The position numbers and the translations under genes were made by a program. The notes below the pieces were generated by a model that made no database searches, was not told the origin of the DNA, and saw only the letters and a program-made list of their open reading frames with translations. This document shows, one piece after another, positions 25,714 to 33,644 of a stretch of 64,000 nt of DNA. Origin of the DNA: JABSQH01 sp039177505. Lineage in GTDB: Bacteria > Actinomycetota > Acidimicrobiia > Acidimicrobiales > Ilumatobacteraceae. The stretch lies in contig JBCDFR010000004.1 in assembly GCA_039177505.1 (NCBI GenBank), positions 1 to 64,000 of the forward strand, written 5' to 3'. How positions within the stretch are numbered: position 1 is the first letter of the stretch; each line of letters opens with the position of its first letter.

Positions 25714-27900
25714 GTGAGCCCACCAGACGGCATCGTCTGGTCCCTCCTTGGCGACATTCACCGCTTCGAAGACCGCTACTGGGGCACCCGAGCCGTGCAC
25801 TTCATCTCCGCGGGCACGCCTGTCGCCGGCGTCTTTGCGCTCGCCGACCTCGAGGCCCAGCTCGGACGCGGCGCGATCGACGCCGACGACATCGACCTCA
25901 TCAAGGATCAGCTCCATGTGCCGGCCGAATCGTTTCGATACCCGGGACCCGAACTTCGGCGGTCGGGGCTGGTCTCGGAGATGGTTCGACGGCGTGAGGA
26001 GTTCGCGCTCCGACCGCTCTTGGCAGACGGATATTCGATTCGCGTGCTCGACGCCACCAAGTACTCGCCCGAGGTGCAACGCTGGCGGAACGAGCTGACG
26101 GAGGTCGTTGGGCGCGCGGTTCAGGCGAACCTGTACACGACACCGCCTGCCGCGTCGACGCTGCCACAACATCACGACCCCCACGACGCGCTCGTCGTGC
26201 AGCTGTCGGGAACGAAACGATGGACGGTCGACGCGCCCGTCACGATCGAGGGCGCGGACGACGGCGCTCAGCGCCACGTCGCCGCACCGAACACGCCGAT
26301 CACGCTGCAACCCGGCGAACGGCTCTACCTCCCCGCAGGAACGGTGCACAGCGCGGTGGCGAACGACACGGTCTCGATGCACCTCACCTTCGGATTCCAC
26401 CGGCTGAACTGGCGGACCTCGATCGTCGACGATCTCTTCTGGAGGATCGGCTTCGACGAGCGCTTTCTCGTGGACGTTCCACTCGCCACGTCGCGACACG
26501 ACCACGATGCAACCCATCGCGACCTCGTGAACCTCGCCCACGACGCGCTCGAAGCGTCGATCGACCGCGAGCCATGGGTCGATCGACCAGGCCTCGCCGA
26601 GCGCGATGAAGCAATCGACCTCCATCTCCGACTTCGCCGTTCGGAACACGAGGTCGACGTCGCCGAGTTCGGCGACTCGGTCGTCGTCCGCACCGACCAC
26701 TTCGCCACCCGTTTCGACATCGAATGGCGCCCGGTCGTCGACGGACTGCTCGGTGGAGAGCTGCACACCGTTCGCGAGGCGATCGCCCGGTGGGGCGCGG
26801 TGGGACGAGAGGTAGCTCGACGCCTGCTCGATGGAGGCGTTCTGTTCGCCGTCGACGAGACCAGGAACGACGACCAACGGAGCCGTGACGACGCATCGAC
26901 GAACACCCGCGAGCCCGCCGGCCCACCCGATCAGCACTCCTCGGGCACGCAACTCATCAGGTCATTCGTGCACTCGACGTTCATCCCGACAGAGCTCGAC
27001 ACCGAACGCGATGTCGTTCGGCTCGTCGACGTTGCAGGTGTCGAGTGGACCGAGAAGCTTGCCGATCAGACCATCGGTCGAGTCACGCGAGACGTTCATC
27101 GCGCGGTCGAGGTGCCGTTCAGCGACTACCTCGCCGCTGCGGGCGAGCTTGCCGACGACCCGCAGCCAGGCCTCATCTTGATGACGTCGCGATGTGGCTC
27201 CACGCTGCTCGCCAACCTCCTCGCTGCGGTCACCCCGACCCTGCCGTTGAAGGAACAGGCCCTGGTGGGCGGACTGCTCGTCGCCGCCATCGAAGCTCCA
27301 TACTCCAGGCTCGGACGCGAGGCGGCCGACGCGCTGCGAACGACCGGGGCGCTGACCACGACGCCCGATCGACCGCGCGGCCTGTGGAAGCTGCCCCAAC
27401 AGACGACCGTCCAAGCACCACTGCTGGCCAGGGTCTTCCCCGACGCCCCGATCGTCTTCTTGTTTCGCGACCCGGTCGACACCGTTGCATCGAGAGTGAG
27501 CCGACCGGCTCCGCGCGAAGAGCATCTTCGGGGCGAGCAGTATCGGCCGACGCTCGTCCAACGCGTCATCGATGAGTGGCTCGACGTCGTCGACGCGGCG
27601 CTCAACTTGCCAGCGGAACGGACGCACTTCGTCGCCTACCACGAGCTCTGCGCCGATCCCCAGGCGACAACGGCGGCGGCCGCTCGCCACCTCGGCCTCG
27701 GATCTGGGACGTGGACTTCGGCCGCACAGACGATGATCGACCGACACGCATATCGCCCCGACGAACCATTCCGGCCGGTGAACCGGAGAGCCGAACTCGG
27801 TGATGAACTCTGCGACCTCGTGAGGCGACGTACATCACGACGGTGGGCAGAACTAGGTTCGAGAGCCGACACCGGCGACGAACGACACGAGGAGCACTAG
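25714..27900 (+). CDS. JmjC/cupin-4 oxygenase fused to a sulfotransferase
   Basis: This 728-residue protein has two enzyme domains. Residues about 1-400 match the cupin-4/RoxA-like JmjC family. The Fe(II) triad would be His153 and Asp155 (in QHHDPHD) with His212 (in LPAGTVHS), and the QLSGTKRW strand lies between them. Residues about 430-728 form a P-loop sulfotransferase, with the PAPS 5-prime phosphosulfate loop MTSRCGSTLLAN (490-501) and the 3-prime phosphate motif FLFRDPVDTVASR (582-594). JmjC oxygenases hydroxylate unactivated carbons, and sulfotransferases move sulfate from PAPS to hydroxyls. It is the first gene of a RiPP locus, and its TAG is followed directly by the ATG of a precursor. 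The start is uncertain. GTG 25714 is the last plausible one before the conserved region. Confidence 0.85.
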   Translation: MSPPDGIVWSLLGDIHRFEDRYWGTRAVHFISAGTPVAGVFALADLEAQLGRGAIDADDIDLIKDQLHVPAESFRYPGPELRRSGLVSEMVRRREEFALRPLLADGYSIRVLDATKYSPEVQRWRNELTEVVGRAVQANLYTTPPAASTLPQHHDPHDALVVQLSGTKRWTVDAPVTIEGADDGAQRHVAAPNTPITLQPGERLYLPAGTVHSAVANDTVSMHLTFGFHRLNWRTSIVDDLFWRIGFDERFLVDVPLATSRHDHDATHRDLVNLAHDALEASIDREPWVDRPGLAERDEAIDLHLRLRRSEHEVDVAEFGDSVVVRTDHFATRFDIEWRPVVDGLLGGELHTVREAIARWGAVGREVARRLLDGGVLFAVDETRNDDQRSRDDASTNTREPAGPPDQHSSGTQLIRSFVHSTFIPTELDTERDVVRLVDVAGVEWTEKLADQTIGRVTRDVHRAVEVPFSDYLAAAGELADDPQPGLILMTSRCGSTLLANLLAAVTPTLPLKEQALVGGLLVAAIEAPYSRLGREAADALRTTGALTTTPDRPRGLWKLPQQTTVQAPLLARVFPDAPIVFLFRDPVDTVASRVSRPAPREEHLRGEQYRPTLVQRVIDEWLDVVDAALNLPAERTHFVAYHELCADPQATTAAAARHLGLGSGTWTSAAQTMIDRHAYRPDEPFRPVNRRAELGDELCDLVRRRTSRRWAELGSRADTGDERHEEH

Positions 27901-28200
27901 ATGGACAACACCCGCGGCGCCCTGTACGACGCACTCAAGACCGACCCGCAACTTCGCGACCGATTCCGCAACGACCCGAAGACGGCGCTCGCCGAATGGA
28001 TCGGCCAGCAGTTACCCGACAATGTCGAGATCGTCGCCGTCGAGGACAGCCCTGAACGCGTTCACGTGATCATTCCTCCGGAACCGGTGACGAAGGTCGA
28101 CGACACAGTCTCTGACCAGGAACTCGACGCCGTCAGCGGCGCAGGATTCCTCCCATTCATGCCCTCTGGGGCTATCCGTGACACACACAGGACCTCTTGA
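27901..28200 (+). CDS. NHLP-leader RiPP precursor peptide 1
   Basis: This 99-residue precursor has a nitrile-hydratase-like (NHLP/TOMM proteusin type) leader. ALYDALKTDPQLRDRFRNDP and the IIPPEPV strand pair are typical. The leader ends LDAVSGAG (residues 76-82), a double-glycine-type processing site. The core would be about 18 residues from Gly82, with Phe, Pro, Met, Ser, Thr, His and Arg, and without Cys or Tyr. Over residues 1-80 it is identical to precursor 2 at 57 of 80 positions without gaps, while the cores are unrelated. GGAG lies six bases before the ATG, which directly follows the TAG of the upstream enzyme gene. Confidence 0.9.
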   Translation: MDNTRGALYDALKTDPQLRDRFRNDPKTALAEWIGQQLPDNVEIVAVEDSPERVHVIIPPEPVTKVDDTVSDQELDAVSGAGFLPFMPSGAIRDTHRTS

Positions 28201-28221
28201 ATCCGGGTACGTCACCCGACG

Positions 28222-29667
28222 ATGAATACCGACCGAATCGGCGCCGCCGAGGACATCATCCCAGACGACCTTTGGCCGACGGAACCGTCAGCCAGCAAGG
28301 TGCGCTCGTTCGCGAATCTGAAGCGCTGGAGCGAGTGGTGGATAGCCAGCGAGGGCTTCCGGAGCGCGGTACGCGACGACCCCCTCGCCCCACTCGCCGA
28401 GGCGGGCATCGCGTTGGACGCCGACGAGTCCGCGGCCATGCGCGCACTGGCGGAGGGTGACCACGAGTCGTTCGGTGAGCTTCCCGAGTCGGTCGAGCAG
28501 TACATCGACCTCGTCGAGCGCATCCGACCTCGTTCTGCTGGACCTCCTCGTGCGTCCGGCGACCCGCGGCTCAGTAGGTGGCGTCGCCGCGAGTTCGAGC
28601 GGTGCGAAATCGAACTCGGTCGCATGTCCGCCTGGAAGGTGACCTCCTCGCCGGTGGCGATCGAGTTGGCCGTGGGGTGCACGATGAACTGCTGGTTCTG
28701 TGCGGTGTCGGCCCAACCGCTCGAGGCGGTGGCGAAGTATGACGACGAGATCGAACTCTTCGACGGCATCGCCTCGACGCTGCGCGACGTGTGTGGTCCG
28801 ACGATGCGCCATGGGTTTCTGTATTGGGCGACCGATCCGTTCGACAATCCCGACTACGAGCGTTTCGCCGCACGGTTCGCGGAATACGCCGGGGCGTGGC
28901 CACACACGTCGACGGCGCGTGCGGTACAGGAACCCGATCGTGTCCGGCCACTGGTGGCCTGCTCCCGAGGGGAGAACTATCGGAACCTGCAGGTTTCGAT
29001 CCTGAGCGAAGGCGCTCTCCGCCGTTTCCACGCGGCGTTCACTCCGGAGGAAACGCTCGGTGTGTCGGTGATCCTGCACACCCCGGACTCGCAGGCACCA
29101 GTGGCACGCGCGGGGTTCGCGCGCTCCGAGCAGCGGGCCCGCCGTCGGTCGCGCCTCGTCGGTGTCGACGACGCATACACACCGGCGTGTGTCACCGGTT
29201 TCATGGTCAACCTGCCGCACCGGCGGGTGCAGTTGGTCGCCCCATGCAATCCCTCCGACGAGTGGCCGGGTGGTGTCCGAGTCTTCGACGAGGCGACGTT
29301 CGACGACGCAGACGACTTCGCCGCGATCATCGACACCTTCATCGATCGCCACGCGGTGCGCCGACTCAGCGCCGACACCCCGCTCGATTTCCGGCGACTG
29401 CTGACCTACCACCCGGCGCTCGACGGCTTCGACCTCATGGCGCGGTCCCACACGATCAACCTCCGCTCCCGACCGGCGCTCGACCTGATCGGCGCGTTGA
29501 TTGCCAACGGCGATCACCCGACGCTGGCGTCGGTGATCGACGTCGCGGCAGCTCGCGGGCACGATCGAGAGGCTGTTCGAGCGACCATCGACTGGCTCGA
29601 CGAGATGGCCGTCTTCGCCGACCAGGTTCCAGTAATGCCGCCGGAGCAGCCAGTCGAGATCGGCTGA
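28222..29667 (+). CDS. PoyD-like radical SAM peptide epimerase
   Basis: This 481-residue radical SAM protein has the cluster motif CTMNCWFC (Cys153, 157, 160; CX3CX2C) inside IELAVGCTMNCWFCAVSA. This form, with Trp-Phe-Cys and a preceding ELAVG, fits the RiPP-maturation amino acid epimerase group (PoyD/OspD). The second half holds ACVTGFMVNLPHRRVQLVAPC, with Cys323 and Cys342, one of which could be the H-atom donor. Residues 35-90 form a helical segment that may bind leaders. PoyD-type enzymes abstract an alpha-H from core residues and return H on the other face, giving D-residues. It lies between two NHLP precursors, its likely substrates. A short hairpin (28204-28218) just before its ATG could lower translation. 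Confidence 0.88.
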   Translation: MNTDRIGAAEDIIPDDLWPTEPSASKVRSFANLKRWSEWWIASEGFRSAVRDDPLAPLAEAGIALDADESAAMRALAEGDHESFGELPESVEQYIDLVERIRPRSAGPPRASGDPRLSRWRRREFERCEIELGRMSAWKVTSSPVAIELAVGCTMNCWFCAVSAQPLEAVAKYDDEIELFDGIASTLRDVCGPTMRHGFLYWATDPFDNPDYERFAARFAEYAGAWPHTSTARAVQEPDRVRPLVACSRGENYRNLQVSILSEGALRRFHAAFTPEETLGVSVILHTPDSQAPVARAGFARSEQRARRRSRLVGVDDAYTPACVTGFMVNLPHRRVQLVAPCNPSDEWPGGVRVFDEATFDDADDFAAIIDTFIDRHAVRRLSADTPLDFRRLLTYHPALDGFDLMARSHTINLRSRPALDLIGALIANGDHPTLASVIDVAAARGHDREAVRATIDWLDEMAVFADQVPVMPPEQPVEIG

Positions 29668-29688
29668 GCGCCCGGGCGGAGGGGCGCT
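29667..29688 (+). promoter_or_regulatory. Intergenic hairpin between epimerase and precursor 2
   Basis: A perfect 7-bp stem (AGCGCCC at 29667-29673, GGGCGCT at 29682-29688) with an 8-nt loop begins at the last base of the epimerase stop codon. No T-tract follows, so a standard terminator is unlikely. A role in mRNA processing or stability that sets precursor against enzyme levels is possible. Confidence 0.45.
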
Positions 29689-29734
29689 ACTACAGTCGAA
29701 GACGACGACCGAGTAATCACATCAGGGACACGAG

Positions 29735-30031
29735 ATGGACAACACCGGCAACGCGCTCTCCGACGCACTCAAGACCGACCCGCAGCTGCGCGAACGATTC
29801 CGTGACGACCCGAAAGCGGCGCTCTCCCAGTGGCTCGGACAGCCACTGCCGGACGACCTCGAAGTCGTCGCCGTCGAAGACAGCCCCCAAAGCATTCACG
29901 TGATCATCCCTCCCGACTCGGTGACCAAGATCGACGGCGCACTCTCCGATCAAGAACTCGAAGCTGTCAGCGGCGGAGGAACGCGAGCCGTGACTCCCGA
30001 CTTCGCTCAGGACGCCGACCAAGAGTTCTGA
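29735..30031 (+). CDS. NHLP-leader RiPP precursor peptide 2
   Basis: This 98-residue precursor is the paralogue of the one at 27901. The leader aligns without gaps to residue 80 and ends LEAVSGGG, a clear double-glycine site for a C39 peptidase. The core would be about 17 residues from Gly82, rich in Asp, Gln, Thr and Ala with two Phe, and has no Cys or Tyr. AGGGA lies six bases before the ATG. The spacing of 67 bp from the epimerase gene, with a hairpin between, allows separate control. Duplication followed by change of the core only is the typical way RiPP precursor families diversify. Confidence 0.9.
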   Translation: MDNTGNALSDALKTDPQLRERFRDDPKAALSQWLGQPLPDDLEVVAVEDSPQSIHVIIPPDSVTKIDGALSDQELEAVSGGGTRAVTPDFAQDADQEF

Positions 30032-30065
30032 CCCTGGCCGCAAACGCACAAGCGGTGGCGCAGCA

Positions 30066-30755
30066 TCAACGGTTGGCGGTCAACTCGATCAGATCGGCCG
30101 TTGTACGTACGTCGCCGTACGAGCGGTAGATCGTGTACAAGGTCGCGTTGAGATCCTGGTCCCGTCGGGCCGCATTGGCGTCGGCGACCATGATCGTGCG
30201 GTAGTCGAGCGTGGATGCGTCCCGAGCGGTCGCCTCGCAACACACATTGGCCAAGGTACCCGTGACGAGCACCGTGTCGACGCCACGGTCGCGGAGTATG
30301 GCGTGTAACGAGCAGCGCTCGGGGAAGAACGCACTCGAAGCGGTCTTCTCGACGAAGACGTCATCGTCGTCGACGGCCAGCTCGCGCCAGACGCGATCGC
30401 GCGGTGCTCCTGTTCCCCCTGATGTGCGGTACAGCTGCTCGATGCGTGGACCCAACAGTTCGGTCTTCACCGCCGACGGCGCCCACGCAGCCGGAACAAC
30501 CCAGGCGACGGTGCCGCCTGCTGCGCGCAGCACTCCGGCCAGAGCATTGACATTGGGCACGATGCCGCGGGCGTAGTCGTTTTGGTCGATGAAGAACTCG
30601 ACGAAGTCGACGACAACCAGCGCGGTCTTGGCCGGCGTCAGCGACGTGAACGCATGGCGATGTCCCCGACGCTCCTCCTGGCGGGCGTACTCCCGTTCCT
30701 CGATCATCCAGCGGTGCTGCACCACCAACAGCCTCGCGCGGGCGATCGATTCCAT
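30066..30755 (-). CDS. Isochorismatase-family cysteine hydrolase
   Basis: This is a roughly 229-residue hydrolase with the catalytic triad pattern of the family. Asp is in ALVVVDFVEFFID, Lys in FVEKTASSAFF and Cys in TGTLANVCCEATARDA. Members hydrolyse isochorismate, nicotinamide, N-carbamoylsarcosine or ureido compounds. The conserved N-terminal LVVQHRWMIEEREYARQEERR points to an actinobacterial subgroup without a known substrate. ATG 30755 gives that N-terminus, and an in-frame ATG at 30776 is also possible. It ends 34 bp from precursor 2 and is convergent to it, so it is probably not part of the RiPP operon. Confidence 0.87.
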   Translation of the reverse strand: MESIARARLLVVQHRWMIEEREYARQEERRGHRHAFTSLTPAKTALVVVDFVEFFIDQNDYARGIVPNVNALAGVLRAAGGTVAWVVPAAWAPSAVKTELLGPRIEQLYRTSGGTGAPRDRVWRELAVDDDDVFVEKTASSAFFPERCSLHAILRDRGVDTVLVTGTLANVCCEATARDASTLDYRTIMVADANAARRDQDLNATLYTIYRSYGDVRTTADLIELTANR

Positions 30756-30778
30756 CGCCGACGAGGCACAATGCACTG

Positions 30779-31570
30779 GTGAGCGACGACACCGTTGGAG
30801 GTGTATACGACCGTCGGGCGGGGTCGTATGCGAGCGTTCGACCGGACTATCCCGACGAGGTCTTCGACACGATCGCCAGCTACGCCAGCGCTAGCACCGG
30901 CGCCCGAGTCCTCGAGATCGGGTGCGGAGCGGGACAGGCCACCCTGGCGATGACCGCGCGAGGATGGCGCGTCGACGCCGTGGAACCGGGGGAACAGCTC
31001 ATCGAACAGGCTCAGCATCGATGTAGTAGCCAACCAGTCCGATTCCACCGCGGGCGCTTCGAAGACGTGTCACCCGAACCGACCGCATTCGACGTCGTCG
31101 CGGCTGGCACCAGCTGGCACTGGATCGACCCGGCGGTGAGCTATGCGCGAGCGTTCGAAATGCTGCGCCCGCACGGCACGATCGCGTTGTTTTGGAATGC
31201 CCACGTCCCCGATACCGACCTGCCGCAGTGGGAACCCATCAGAGCGACCTATCGCGACGTCGCTCCAGCGCTTACCCGTCTCGCACCGTTGACACCGGAT
31301 CGACACGACTACGTCCCACACGACGAACTGCAGACCTGCGGCGTCTTCGACCACATCGAAGCGCACCGATTCGGCTTTGAAGTGCGCTACACCACGCAGG
31401 ACTTTCTCGAACTGATCGCCACCTACGCCAGCCACGAGGCGCTCGAGCCAGCCACCCGGCAGCGGCTCCACGAGCAGCTGCGAGACACGATCGACAACCA
31501 GCTCGATGGCGTCGCAACAAAGCCCTACGAGGCGCTGCTCGTGCTCGGCTCGCGGCGCGCTAGTCGCTGA
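30779..31570 (+). CDS. Class I SAM-dependent methyltransferase
   Basis: This 263-residue methyltransferase has the SAM loop VLEIGCGAGQATL, DAVEPGEQL at the end of strand 2 and the conserved TSWHWIDP motif. It is a paralogue of the chimeric gene at 23350 and, unlike it, keeps the usual N-terminal region (VYDRRAGSYASVRPDYPDEV). The family is near UbiE/TAM methyltransferases. The substrate is unknown. Its last 11 bases overlap the convergent HAD gene. Confidence 0.87.
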   Translation: MSDDTVGGVYDRRAGSYASVRPDYPDEVFDTIASYASASTGARVLEIGCGAGQATLAMTARGWRVDAVEPGEQLIEQAQHRCSSQPVRFHRGRFEDVSPEPTAFDVVAAGTSWHWIDPAVSYARAFEMLRPHGTIALFWNAHVPDTDLPQWEPIRATYRDVAPALTRLAPLTPDRHDYVPHDELQTCGVFDHIEAHRFGFEVRYTTQDFLELIATYASHEALEPATRQRLHEQLRDTIDNQLDGVATKPYEALLVLGSRRASR

Positions 31571-32297
31571 ACTCGTCTGTCGCCCAGGAGGGATCCGTGT
31601 CCGCCAGCGCGGCGGCAAGCTCACCGATCGAGTTCACGGACAGATCCGCCTGCCGCGCACGTTGCTGTTGTTCGAGCGGAGTGGCGAGCCCATTGACTGC
31701 ATCGAAGATGTTGCAGTGGATGATGCGCCCGAACCCGGCTGCTCGAGCACCATCGAGTTCGTTGCTTGCACCGTTGCCGACAAACGTCGCCTCGTCGGCC
31801 CGCACGCCCAGACGCTCCAACACCCATCGATAGCTGCCAACGTCGGGCTTCATCACCCCGATCTCACACGACCGTCCGAACACGTCGACATGTTCGGCGT
31901 ACGGTGACGCGTCCCACTCGCGTACCTCTCGCACGTCGCAGTTCGACAACACCCCGATGCTCGACCGTGTGGCGAGCTCCGCGATCAATTCGGCCATTGC
32001 CGGCTCGGGGAACCGCAACGCGTCGTCCCGACAGCGACCGAACAGTGCATCCACCTCGCGCCGCGTGTGGTCATCGAAGTCGATGCCGACCAGCATGCAG
32101 TAGTCGCCGACCAGGTCGACGAGCTCGAGCATCGACGTCTCCCGCTCCGCATACGACGTCGCCCAGAACGCGGCAAACCGGTCCGGCTGCGCGCCGATCA
32201 CCTCGCCCACCGCGTCGACGGTGCGAAAGCCGGGCGGTCGAAGGTGTTCGGTGTCGACCAAGGTGTGAAACAGATCGAACACCACTGCCGTGCGCAC
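31560..32297 (-). CDS. HAD-superfamily hydrolase (subfamily IA)
   Basis: This is a 245-residue haloacid dehalogenase-type phosphatase. Motif I is VVFDLFHTLVD, motif II is SNCD, and the Lys/Asp motifs III-IV appear as GVMKPDVGSYRWVLE and FVGNGASNELDGARAAGF. A helical cap lies between about 15 and 95. The natural substrate is likely a small phosphate ester. Start GTG 32297. It is convergent with the methyltransferase and unrelated in sequence to the HAD-like head at 23350. Confidence 0.87.
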   Translation of the reverse strand: MRTAVVFDLFHTLVDTEHLRPPGFRTVDAVGEVIGAQPDRFAAFWATSYAERETSMLELVDLVGDYCMLVGIDFDDHTRREVDALFGRCRDDALRFPEPAMAELIAELATRSSIGVLSNCDVREVREWDASPYAEHVDVFGRSCEIGVMKPDVGSYRWVLERLGVRADEATFVGNGASNELDGARAAGFGRIIHCNIFDAVNGLATPLEQQQRARQADLSVNSIGELAAALADTDPSWATDEFSD

Positions 32298-32489
32298 GGG
32301 TCCACTCTCGCGCGACCCACCGAACGCGCCGCTGGCGATTCACGGCGACATCGTCGCCGCTCCCGTAGGGTCGCGCCGGTGCGGGTCGGGTTCATCGCGA
32401 GAAGTATCTGGCCAGCCCATCACCATTCAGCGACGCGCAAGGCCGGGTCGGCTCGCAGAGCTGATGGTTCAGCCGCTTCCGCTACTCCT

Positions 32490-33419
32490 CTACTTCTCGA
32501 TTTGATAGGTGATCACCACGGAGCTGATCGCCTGCGCATCGGCGAAGAGTGAGCTCCCCCAACTTTGACGACGCACCTCGAGGTAATACGTCGACGACGG
32601 CTTGATCATCGCCGAGTTGATCGTCTCGTCGATCGCCGAGCGGCGGTTCGGAAGGTCGCCGACCGACTGCGTCTGCGCCATCGTGATGGTCCCCGACCCG
32701 GTGTTCTCGATCAAGCGGAACTGCAAGTCGTTGACGATGTTGTTGTTCTGGTCGTAGTAGAAGAACTCGACGCGGGTGAACACTGCGCGATCAGGGAGCT
32801 GCACCGGTGCCCACAGCGACTCGGCGTTACCCACGTTCGGCCGGAACGTCCGGCCCGACGGGTCGTCGGAGTTCGACTGGAACTCGCTCCACTCACTCTC
32901 CCCGGACCGGGGGGGGGAGAACTCGAGCGCGCTCACGTGCAGCGTCCTCGTCACTTCGGTGGGGGCGAGCAGCGCATCGACCTCGGCCTGCGTGTAGTAG
33001 CGATCGTCATGATCGTGGTCGACGTAGCACCCACTCACGTCGATGACCACGTGGACCTGGCCGGCAAAGTTGTAGATGCTGAACTGGCCGGACTGGGAGA
33101 GCCCGACCGTCAACGCGTTCGGTGTCGGGGGAGCACCCGGCGACGGGTTCAGGCTCGACGCCAACGGAAGGTCGGCGTCAGCCGGAAACAACCGCGGGTT
33201 CGTCTGTTGTGAGGCGCCGACGGCCGTCACGTTCGTCGCCAGCGCCACTGCGCCGTTGGGAACGACGCAGTTGCCGTTGCTGCCGTGCGCGGCGATCGAG
33301 TACGTCTCATCGGCGCCGAGCGGCGTGGCCCGCGGACCGACGTTGAGTGGCCCGGGCCGCGTGTCCGCGATACGGCACGGCGTGATGTTGACCAACACTG
33401 GTCGTTCACCGCTGCTCAA
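32490..33419 (-). CDS. Secreted protein with ITPCR-DTRP module, start unresolved
   Basis: This is a predicted exported protein of at least 309 residues. The mature part begins RPVLVNITPCRIADTRP and runs through a repeat-like beta region to VHVVIDVSGCYVDHDHDDRYY, with two Cys, then a C-terminal beta domain (about 180-309). Upstream of the TTG at 33419 the frame stays open to 33506 and reads ARWAAIGAAIAVALGG, an obvious signal peptide, yet no ATG, GTG or TTG exists in that part. A GGAGGG lies at 33515-33520 in front of a different frame. The true start is therefore either non-canonical or hidden by a small indel. Function is unknown, and surface exposure is likely. Confidence 0.7.
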   Translation of the reverse strand: MSSGERPVLVNITPCRIADTRPGPLNVGPRATPLGADETYSIAAHGSNGNCVVPNGAVALATNVTAVGASQQTNPRLFPADADLPLASSLNPSPGAPPTPNALTVGLSQSGQFSIYNFAGQVHVVIDVSGCYVDHDHDDRYYTQAEVDALLAPTEVTRTLHVSALEFSPPRSGESEWSEFQSNSDDPSGRTFRPNVGNAESLWAPVQLPDRAVFTRVEFFYYDQNNNIVNDLQFRLIENTGSGTITMAQTQSVGDLPNRRSAIDETINSAMIKPSSTYYLEVRRQSWGSSLFADAQAISSVVITYQIEK

Positions 33420-33644
33420 CGTGGCGTCGGCGATACCAAAACCGACCCCACCAAGGGCAACCGCGATCGCTGCCCCGATCGCCGCCCATCTCGCTCGTCC
33501 AACGTTTTATGCCGCCCTCCCTCTCGAGCTGTGCTTGCGCGGCAGCGTTGTTGCCGAACAGATCCGTGACGTCCCGAGCCACGGGAAGGGAGCTGCGATC
33601 GTCGCAACCGTGCGGCGGTCCACGCTCCGACCAGCGCGCCCGGG

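Noticed and set aside
30066..30755. The isochorismatase-like gene as a part of the RiPP operon
   Set aside because: It is on the opposite strand and convergent with precursor 2. No link to peptide maturation is known.
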